Of a stretch of 64,000 nt of DNA, positions 55,880 to 64,000 are shown one piece after another. Positions within the stretch are counted from its first letter, which is position 1; the number at the start of each line of letters is the position of its first letter. This stretch comes from Drechmeria coniospora (taxonomy: Eukaryota > Ascomycota > Sordariomycetes > Hypocreales > Ophiocordycipitaceae): NCBI RefSeq assembly GCF_001625195.1, contig NC_054391.1, positions 4,785,157-4,849,156 of the forward strand, written 5' to 3'. Both the position numbers and the translations under genes were made by a program. Below the pieces are notes generated by a model that saw only the letters and a program-made list of their open reading frames with translations, searched no databases and was not told where the DNA came from.

Positions 55880-56790
55880 CACATACAGTAATTAAGTACT
55901 GTACGTTTCCGTGCTGCTACCTGTTACTGCGGGTGTACGGAGAACTGTAAGTAGGGTACTCCAATGTATCACTACTTGCGATACTAGTGTGCACATGCAC
56001 TAATACAAGTACATGTACGTGCGTACTTGCTCCGCACCAGACTTCAACTATGACTGTACAGCTAGGCGCAGTGCTTGCGATGATAGGATTGCGGTATTTG
56101 ATACACTTTCCGTAACAGATGAAGGATCTTTCCGGCGTTTGCTCCGTGCCTCGATGCCAACTCAATAGCCCCTCTTCAAAGGAAATCCTAGTATCATTGG
56201 CGATGCCTACGAGTAAGTATTCGATAGATTCATCTCTGTTCCCTACAGTAGGTGGTTGCCAGCTAGTGCCTACTGTAGACAAGGAGTTGCAGTTGCCCTC
56301 GCACAAGTAAATCAATCAGTAATACGAGTGCACTCGACATCACATCTCCGTCGGTGTACTTACAGTACTTGTACACAACTAGTTACCGTACACAACACCT
56401 TACTGTACACAACTACTTACTGTACACAACACCTTACTGTACACAACTACTTACTGTACACAACTACTTACTGTACACAACTACTTACTGTACACAACTA
56501 CTTACTTCAGTACCTAAGGACGTAGGTGTACGCTGAAATTACGGGACGTGCAAGTGCATGTACTTACATGTAGTTGTACTCCGTCTGCGCTGTACAGGTA
56601 CAAACATGTGAAAGTAAGTGTGCACCTGCATGGTGAGGTGGTGTACTCAATGTAGTTGTTCTCCGTACAATGCCATACTTGCGTTCTTGCACCGTTCAGA
56701 GGTACATGTACTTGCTTGTGCGGAGCACTCCGTGCACGTAGACTTGACTGTATTGATACGTGCTTGAGTACATCTACAGTAACTACTCAA
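55880..56790. repeat. GTAC-rich intergenic island (largest, about 0.9 kb)
   Basis: AGTACTGTACG, TACAAGTACATGTACGTGCG, TACTTACAGTACTTGTACAC and GTAGTTGTACTCCGTC occur over about 0.9 kb, interrupted by a unique segment at about 56040-56210. It encloses the 17-bp tandem array at 56371-56506. Confidence 0.8.
56371..56506 (+). repeat. 17-bp tandem array, eight copies
   Basis: The unit is gtacacaactacttact. Copies start at 56371, 56388, 56405, 56422, 56439, 56456, 56473 and 56490. Copies 2 and 4 share the variant gtacacaacaccttact, copy 1 is gtacacaactagttacc, and copies 3 and 5-8 are identical. The pattern suggests stepwise unequal amplification from a GTAC island word. Confidence 0.95.
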
Positions 56791-57249
56791 GTGTAAGTAC
56801 TGTGCCAGTCCAGTCGAGGTTCATAGGCCAAGCATCGCCAGCTGAGTCAGGCACTCCTTGTACAACGCACAGAGCGCCCTCCCTACCTTCACTCACCTTG
56901 TCTAGGAAGCTGACGTTTGTCATTTTGTTACGACGGAACAAGTGCATCGATGCTGACCGGCATCCTGCCGACTCTCTGCGCCTAGCGAAGCCGTGTTGCG
57001 GCCGAAACGGCGGCCTTCGTTTCGCCGGCTGCAACCACATGTCAAGCCAGGTCTCCGTCACGGTCGAGTTTTCCATCGGCATCATCTGCAGGCGCCACGA
57101 GGACAATATCAGGCACTGCTTCAGCTCTGTACATGAATGTAATGTCGAATTTCTCTTCCCTTGTGCCAAGCGGCCCGCCGGTCTCTAGCAAACAAAGCGA
57201 GCAATCAATACCGTACGACGATACAGCGTCAGCATCTATCCAATGGCCA

Positions 57250-60200
57250 CTACCGCCGCTTCCCCTCGCCGCCTTGTGCTTCGCCCGCGTCGGCGCCCTT
57301 CTCCTCGGCACTTCCGCCGCTCGTGGCATGGGCGTTGTTGTCGTCTTCGTCGACGTTCTTGTTGCCGTTGCTGTTCTTGTTGGCCTCGCCCGCCTCGTCC
57401 CCCTTTCCCTCGGCGTTGGGTCGGCCGATCGGCGACCAGCCGGCGGCGACACCGGCGGCGACGATGCCGGCCATGACCGTCGGCGCCCCGAGCGCCGAGT
57501 TGGAGCGCGACCGGTTCGACCTCGGCCGTCGTCGCGAGTCGGGCGTCGCCGCGCGGTCCCCGAAGCTGTCTTCCCGCGTCGGCGACGGCGGCCCGTACAC
57601 CGAGTTCGATCTCGAGTGCGACGGGCTCCGGGACCGCCGCATGAGCGTGTCCCGCGGGTGCTGCACGGCAAACTTGAGGTTGTTCAACCGACCTCCCTTC
57701 ATGCGCCGCAGGAAGTTGAGCTCGTCTCGCACGTCGGCGAGCGGCTCGGGGTACATGTCCATCTCCTCGTCCGAGACGGTCAGGCCCGGCACCTTGTGCG
57801 CGCGCTGCTTCAGGAAGTTCGGCACGAGCGCCGCGACGGCCGAGTCGGGCACGAGACGGATGACAATGCCGACGGGGATCGACATGGCGCCGAGGATCAG
57901 GGCGATGCCCCACAGCGCCGCGTCGCGGCTCGCCGCCTCGGCGATCTGGAAGGCCGCGCCGCCGACGAAGATGATGAGCACCTGCCCGCCACACATAATG
58001 AGGCTGATGCCGATGAAGAACGGGTTCCGGCTGAGACCTTCGAAAATGTTGAACTTGTTATCCAACCGACGGTTACTGCACCGAGTCAGTCAAGACGTTC
58101 GTCCCGTCGCCCGGGCACGCGCGCGCGTCACTTACTTCCACTGGTTAAAGATCTGCATCCAGACAAAGGTGTTGAAGACGAGCGTGTTGACCACCTCCGA
58201 CGGCAGAGGCTCGTTGGTGATGATGCCGTCGATCAAGCCATTCGGGACCCCGTAGTACAGGAGGAAGGTGATGGTGAGCTGGTAGATGGCTTGGCCGAGG
58301 ATCATCTTCCACATCGTCGTCGAGATGATGCCCGCCCCCTTGGGCTCCGGCTTCCGGTCCAGGACGCTGTCCTGCGGAGGATCCGTCGCCAGCGCGAGGG
58401 CCGCGAGCGTGTCCATGATGAGGTTGACCCAGAGGAGCTGCACGGCCGTCAGGACCGACTGCTCCTTATCGCTGGACACGGCCGTGACGAAGGTGAGCAC
58501 GACGGCCGTCACGTTCACCGTGAGCTGGAACTGCAGGAATCTCTTGACGGCGTCGTTGACGGCGCGACCCCACTTGAGGGCCTTGACGATGCTCGAGAAG
58601 TTGTCGTCCATGAGGATGATGGCGGAGGCTTCCTTGGCCACTTCGGTGCCGGCGATGCCCATGGAGAAGCCGACGTCGGCCATCTTGAGAGCCGGCGCGT
58701 CGTTGGTGCCGTCGCCCGTCACGGCGACCGTCTCGCCCTTGTCCTTGAGCCGCTTGACGAGGATGCGCTTGTCCTCGGGGCTGGATCTGGCGAGGACGTG
58801 CAGCCGCGGGATGATCTCCTCCTGCTGGAGCTTGCTCATGTTGCGGAAGTCGGGACCCTCCATGACGACGCTGTTCGGCTGCAGGATGCCGCACTCCTTG
58901 GCGATGGCCTGGGCCGTGATCTTATTGTCGCCCGTCACCATTCGGACGACGACGCCGGCCTTCTGGCACAGCTTCACCGATTCGAAGACGCCGTCGCGTA
59001 GAGGATCCTGGATGCCGACGACGGCGATGAAGGCCATGTTCTGAAAGACGTCCTCGAACCGGACATCGTCCTTGCCGCCGCCCCCGCGACGGGCGGGCTT
59101 GGGCGGCCAAGACTCGAAGTCGCGGAAGCAGATGCCGATGGTTCGGAGGGAGCGCATGGCGTAGCTCTCGATGAGCCGCGTGATCGTCTGCGTGTCGTCG
59201 GGGGTGAGCGCGGCGAGGGAGTCGTCGGCGGAAGGGTCCCGCAACGTCTCGGTGCATTTCGCCAGGAGGATCTCGGAGGCGCCTTTGACGTAGAGGCGGA
59301 CGCGACCCTTGGGAAGCTGCACGACGATGCCCATGCATTTCCGGCCCGAGTCGAAGGGGATCAGCTGGACCGTCGTCGCATTCTCGCGCTCCACGCTGAC
59401 GGGGCCCATGGCGAGATGGGCTTGGGCGAAGAGAAGGAGCGCCGTCTCGGTCTTGGAGCCGATGAAGGTCTTCTCGCCGTCGACCTCACCCTCGAACGCG
59501 GTCGAGTTGAGGGCGATGGACTTGAGCAGCAGGTCCCTGACCGGGGCGCTGAGCGCCGACGTCAGCTGCGAGGCGGAGACGTCGGCACTCGTGTCGAAGG
59601 GGGCCGGCGGCGCGTCGTCGTCATCGTCGTCGGCGGCCGACACGGGGCGGGCGCCACCGAACCGGTGGTTCGTGCCCACCGTTCCGGACACGACCTGCAT
59701 CTTGTTCTGCGTCAGGGTGCCCGTCTTGTCGGAGCATATGGTCGTCGCGTTGCCCATGACTTCGCACGCCTTGAGATGGCGAACCAGGTTGTTGTCCTTC
59801 AACATGCGCGTCGTGGCAAAGGCGAGGGCCAAGGTGACGGCCAGGGGCAATCCTTCGGGGACAGCGACGACGATGATGGTGACGACGACGATGAATATGT
59901 TCAGGAACATCTGGCCCTTCTCGGCCGGCGTCGTCCCGGGCGGCAGGCGCGGCAGGCGGACGAGGAACTGGATGAACAGGACGATGAAGAGGAGCAGGCC
60001 GGCAGCACCGCCGAGCTTGGCGATGTAGGTGGCGATGACGTTGAGCTTGGCCTGGAGCGGCGTCATCTCGGGGTCCTCGTTCAGGGCCATGAGCGTCTTG
60101 CCGTAGGAGGAGTAGATGCCGGTCGAGGTGGCCATGTAGGTGCCGACGCCTTCCATGATGCGAGCGCCGGACTGGATGAAGGGATCCATCTTCTTGAGGT

Positions 60201-61664
60201 TCTCGTGGTTCTGGATGGCGGAGAACACCTGGTCGCCGCCTTGCTTGCGAATGATGTCCGACTCGCCCGTGGTCTGCGACTCGTCACACTTGACGTTGAA
60301 GCCTTCGATGAGAACACCGTCGACGGGTACGAGGTCGCCGGGCTCGAGATGAATGACCTCGCCGACCATGAGATCGAAGACGGAGATTTCCACCGTCTTC
60401 CCGTTGCGGACGACCTTGACGTTGCGATCCTGCTTCTTCTTGTTCAACCTCGCGAACTGGCGTTCCTTGGAGTAATCGTTGAGGGAGCCGACAATGACGA
60501 CGATGGCGATGGCGACGACGATGGCGACACCTTCGACCCATTCGACGGCAGGTTCCCCGTCCGGGTGCGCCTGGCCAAAGGTCTGGTAGAGACCGACGCC
60601 AAGACTGACAACGGCGGCAATGGAGAGCAGTATCAAGACTTTGTCGTTGTACGTGATCCACATGAGCTGAAGCAGGCTCTTGCCCTTCTTCTCCGGCAGT
60701 CGGTTGTCCCGGAAGACGCGGTACCGGTCGGCGAAGGGACCGCTTTTGGCCCGCAACGACTTGTCCGTCGGCTGGCGAACCATCGGGGCGGCGACGCCTT
60801 CCGTCGTCGCCTTGTCGCCGCTCCCGGTGGCTTGGTCATAGGTGACGACGCCGTCGAGGTGCGACTCCTCGGTGCTGAGGCCCGCCTTGCGGTCCGACCG
60901 GAGACCCTTTTCCAAACCGCGCAGGCCGCCAAGCTTGTAAAAGGCCGGCAGGCTCTTCGGGTTGAACATCTTGTTGAGCTGGCCGGGGGTGAAGGCGAAC
61001 GGGTTGTTGTCGACCTCGAAATCTTCCTCGGTTCCCACGTCGGGAGTCAGGGCCTTTTCGTCATTCATGACCTTGTCGTTGCCTGCGGCCTTTAACTTTT
61101 CAACCTGGGTGTAGCTCGAGGCGACGACGGTGGTCTCGCCCTGGGAGCTAACCGATCGCGCCGCATCCTGGGAGTCGACCGAGTTCTGGCGGGATCGGCC
61201 GGGGTGCGGGACGGAGAGGAAGCCGGCGCCGTCGTCGGCTCCCCGTCCGAGGACAGGACTCGAGACGTTGTGGGGGCTCGTCGGCCGGCTGTCCTTGCTG
61301 TCGAACGAGGCCTCGGGGCGCAGACCAGGATTCTGGGCGCCCGAGGTGAAGCCTCGGGACGGTTCGACCATGGTGGAGGGGCTCGTGCCGTCGTCGGGGG
61401 GCGAGATGGGCGAGATGGAGACGCTCGGCCTCGGTGGGTCCTGGGCCATGCTGGCGTCGCCGTTGTTGGCGCTGACGGCCGTCGTGTCTATGGTGATGGT
61501 TGGCCTTTGGAAGCAAGCGTCAGCCGGGTTGGGTCGAGAAGGGACAAGGGAAGAGGAGGGGGGGGGGGGGGGGAGGTTAAGTAATGATTTTCGCGGGCAA
61601 CGTACGCTCTCCGTCTCGCGAGGGGAGGGCCGGGAGGGGGTTCCTTTTCGCTCGGGTCGGCCAT
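57250..61664 (-). CDS. PMC1: PMC1-type Ca2+-transporting P-type ATPase
   Basis: Three exons (57250-58075, 58136-61504, 61606-61664) give 1417 aa. P-type landmarks are all present: CDESQTTGES (A domain), VVAVPEGLPLAV in the M4 ion-binding helix, the phosphorylated Asp in CSDKTGTLTQNKMQ, VKGASEI, MVTGDN and VTGDGTNDAPALKMADVGFSMG. PMCA-family signs are LLQLMWITYNDKVLILLSIAAVVSLGVGLYQ near M1 and FNTFVWMQIFNQWNNRRLDNK across the last splice. Fungal PMC1 pumps sequester Ca2+ in the vacuole or plasma membrane and are usually calcineurin/Crz1 targets (family knowledge). The C-terminal about 200 residues are disordered and Arg/Ser-rich. The start at 61664 relies on a 101-nt intron joining MADPSEKEPPPGPPL to PTITIDTTA; a start at 61449 is the alternative. 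Confidence 0.94.
61505..61605 (-). other. 5'-proximal intron of the Ca2+-ATPase gene with a 16-C pyrimidine tract
   Basis: On the coding strand it starts gtacgt, has cttaac 17-22 nt before a run of 16 C, and ends ccaaag. If used, it makes residue 1 the Met at 61664; if not, translation may start at 61449. Confidence 0.6.
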
Positions 61665-62319
61665 GTCTCCGGCACACAGCCTGCCTCGTTCCCGTGAGGA
61701 ACAGGCACGGTTAGGACGAGGTCGTTATGGTGAGGCTGTGCTGGTGCGAAGGCAGCCGACGGTAGGCAGCACCTCCCGAGCCCGACCTGTTCAGTCAACC
61801 GGGCGGGGAGGGAGGGGTGAGAGGAGGGCGGCCGGGTCAAAGGGGGCCTGAGGGTAGGAGGACGAGAAGAGGCAAGGAGTGATTGTCAAGGAGCGTGATG
61901 GATTGCTTCCGAGGCCGTGTCTTGGCGATTGAGCGGTCTTGATGTACAGCATGTGCGTTCCGCTCTGCGCGAACAAGAGCAGCAGGAGCAGCTATAGGAG
62001 ACAAAGAAGAGAAGGGAAGGTGATTATGACAAACACAGGACGAGTGAGTGATGGAAAGTGACGGCGGGCAAGTCACCGTGGCGGAAGAGGGTTTGGTAAA
62101 GTAAACCTCCCGCGAAGTTTCGATGGGCCGCCAAGCATTTGGCTGCTCATCACGGCCGAGTTAAATGAGGCAGTGCAAACAAAGGCCTTTGGCCTAGTTG
62201 GCGGAGCGCTGCAGCCGCGGCTCGTGGTTGGCCGATGGGCACCGGCCGGGGGGCAATGGTGGGACCATGGACGCCACTGAACGACGCACAGCAAGTCCTG
62301 GTACCGAACTTGTACACAA

Positions 62320-62690
62320 GCGTGTAATTACTCGTGCGGAGCACAGCGTCCTCTAGAGCTATGACCAGCTCTAGTACCTAGTACTAACTCGATAAATTGC
62401 GAGAAGCGACGTGTTTTGTGGTACCCGCTCCTTGTACCCACGGGCAGTACTCTGTACCGACCGAGGTAGGAGCCCAGCAACCGAGGACGAGGTAGCGGAT
62501 ACCGGCAACAACAAACACTCCGAGGTCGAAGTACCTGCACCTACCAGCACGAGTAAATGTACTTGCATGTTGGTAGACGCTGTAGGTGAACTGCAGGTGT
62601 ACTGCAGGTGTACTGTAGGTGTACTGTAGGTGTACTGTAGGTGTACTGTAGGTGTACTGTAAGTACGCCGTACGCCGTACCAGCATGCTA
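62320..62690. repeat. GTAC-rich intergenic island
   Basis: Contains CTAGTACCTAGTACTAACTC, GGGCAGTACTCTGTACC, AAGTACGCCGTACGCCGTACC and the 11-bp tandem array at 62591-62667. Confidence 0.75.
62591..62667 (+). repeat. 11-bp tandem array, seven copies
   Basis: The unit is ctgtaggtgta. The first two copies (62591, 62602) have ctgcaggtgta; the next five are identical. The unit equals about one helical turn and derives from a GTAC island word (GTGTACTGTAGG). Confidence 0.93.
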
Positions 62691-62859
62691 GCGACCGAGG
62701 TAGCAGGCCCTCGTGCCTTGCGCTGTTGCCATCGGATACTACGTGGGAAGATGCAACGGCATGCTGGCATCCTTGCAGCAATTCGACATTTTCGTGATAT
62801 GCATGTACTACATGTACAGCACAATCATGTACATGTGTGATGTAACCGCAAATCTTCCC

Positions 62860-63245
62860 AACCAAGCTACTAGGTAACTACTAAGTATGGTAAGTACCTA
62901 GTAGGTATTCGGCATCGGCATGAGCACATGTACTGTATTACTTTGTTACATGATGCAGTGTTTCTTGGTACAGTACGTTTTCATACCACTCGCATCCGAA
63001 TATTTGTGCTGTCTCGGGTGCTCTGTGCCGTCGCCGATCATCACCAGCACCACTAAATACTAGGCACCTAGTAGGTGCTTGTGCGCTACAAACACACTGG
63101 GTGCTAGGGCATGTACTTGGGTGTAAGTAAGTAGAGCACCGAGGTGCCGCCAATGCAGCACACATGTAATACTCCCTACTACTACCAAGGTGCTGCAAAT
63201 AAGGTACTAGTAACAAGTGCCTTCCTAAGTACACAACTACAGCAG
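62860..63245. repeat. GTAC-rich intergenic island (sparser)
   Basis: ACTAAGTATGGTAAGTACCTAGTAGG, GGTACAGTACG, ATACTAGGCACCTAGTAGG and AGGTACTAGTAAC words recur, more widely spaced than in the other islands. Confidence 0.55.
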
Positions 63246-64000
63246 CGCCTACCGTACGCTTCATACAAGCATGCACTCACGTAGGAGAGAAGCCAAATGG
63301 GCGTCCGCTTGCATTGCATTTCGCAAAGCAACCATAAATCGAAAATGCCATGTTCCACTTTGCCGATTGCCTTCGATGGCAGCGTCAGCTGCTTTGCTCC
63401 CGCTGCCTGGCGCCGGCGGCCTCTGGTGGCGGAGGTGAGCAGAGGGCACCACGCGCACCGCAGAGGAGGCGGAGTCGCTGAAAACGAACGTATGTCCCGC
63501 ATCAGCCCCCATCCCCGTGTGAGCGCAGGTGCCCGCGTTGCTTGTGCAGCTACGGTTGTTGTTTCGTTGCATCCGTATTCGACACACTTGCACGTGCATG
63601 TGATGCACCGTCAACGAACATTGGATCGGTGCGCATGGGGCTGCATTCGCCACAGCCAGCCTCCCGGATAACGGCGCAACCAGGTGCTCGCACGGCACAG
63701 GTACAAGTCCAGCACTCTGCGCGCTGTAACATGTACCACCATTTCACCTGTGCACGCACGTGTTGCGGCACGGCGTCGACGTGCGAGAACCTCGCCACAG
63801 CACGCATGGTATCATGCGTGACCCGTAGCATTTTTAAGGTACTCCGTACTCCGTACTTACGCACGTATAGAGTGGGAAAACTATAACAGCACGAGTCATA
63901 CGGAGTACATGGCGCAAGCAACTCATTCGCAGTTTCCATTCAGCTTTCTTGTCACCCCCCGACAGTTTAAGTTGGTTAATAATACTCTGCATTACGTTGG

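Larger units (their letters stand above)
54170..57249. other. Intergenic region with purine tracts and GTAC islands
   Basis: These 3.1 kb separate the sirtuin start (minus) from the Ca2+-ATPase stop (minus). The left 1.1 kb is strongly purine-rich on the plus strand (poly-G run at 54648-54670, a gagaga run near 55163-55179, 12 G at 55261-55272), that is, pyrimidine-rich on the coding strand of the sirtuin gene. The right part holds GTAC islands at 55285-55520 and 55880-56790. No gene was recognised. Confidence 0.5.
61665..64000. other. Intergenic region at right edge with GTAC islands
   Basis: These 2.3 kb lie upstream of the Ca2+-ATPase gene. The first about 0.4 kb is purine-rich leader. 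GTAC islands lie at about 62320-62690, 62860-63245 and 63835-63910. The sequence from 63260 to 63830 has ordinary composition but no recognisable protein in any frame. Confidence 0.45.

Noticed and set aside
56371..56506. CRISPR-like array
   Set aside because: The repeat is head to tail with no spacers, and the genome is eukaryotic.
57133..61095. Plus-strand open frames of 622 and 559 codons over the Ca2+-ATPase gene
   Set aside because: Their translations are Arg/Asp/Glu/Gly-rich with no domain and lie antisense to a fully conserved P-type ATPase. They result from codon bias.
62320..64000. Telomere or subtelomere at the right edge
   Set aside because: No TTAGGG-type array is present, and the GTAC islands also occur throughout the interior of the window.

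Overview
The window is nuclear DNA of a filamentous ascomycete, most likely a Sordariomycete and probably Hypocreales. The placement is inferred from gene structure and protein families; no species marker was seen. Protein genes carry short introns (about 48-184 nt) with GTAxGT-type donors, CTAAC-like branch sites and CAG/TAG acceptors. Neighbouring genes are unrelated and alternate strands, coding DNA is GC-rich, and there are no operons, plasmid or phage features. I found no rRNA, convincing tRNA, CRISPR array or intact transposon.

Layout from left to right: the 5' end of an RSC9-like ARID gene (minus); an unrecognised 543-aa protein; an NmrA/isoflavone-reductase-like protein (minus); a C2H2 plus Zn2Cys6 transcription factor; a Ysc84/Lsb3-type SH3 protein (minus); the SNARE Sft1; an Age2-type ArfGAP (minus); methionine-R-sulfoxide reductase; a PTS2-bearing peroxisomal thiolase; an ornithine cyclodeaminase/mu-crystallin protein (minus); an acidic protein with poly-Asp; Tvp18; an Aim21-like protein; a conserved hypothetical (minus); Dna2; a BRE4/aromatic-acid-exporter-like membrane protein (minus); a complex I ESSS-type subunit; mitochondrial branched-chain aminotransferase (minus); an SCYL2/Ppk32 pseudokinase; a Sir2-class sirtuin (minus); and a PMC1-type Ca2+-ATPase (minus).

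Most genes are conserved housekeeping functions: trafficking (Sft1, ArfGAP, Tvp18, SCYL2), actin patch/endocytosis (Ysc84, Aim21), genome maintenance and chromatin (Dna2, Rsc9, sirtuin), and mitochondrial or peroxisomal metabolism (MsrB, thiolase, BCAT, complex I). They do not form a pathway cluster. Splice junctions were rebuilt by hand; reading frame is kept across every junction given, and for most genes the joined protein also reads through a family motif.

The most striking unexplained signal lies between genes. Many intergenic regions hold islands of a GTAC-rich, partly palindromic sequence built from TACGGAGTAC, AGTACTTAC and TGTACAGTA words, ranging from under 100 to about 900 bp. Two have become true tandem arrays (17-bp unit at 56371-56506, 11-bp unit at 62591-62667). 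The islands are essentially absent from the coding exons. The second most interesting locus is 21967-24549: two adjacent reading frames join through a canonical 57-nt intron. The joined protein has an acidic N-terminus, a coiled coil, a tandem segment duplicated in a shifted frame, a 25-residue Asp tract next to a SUMO-interaction-like motif, and a second such motif at its C-terminus.
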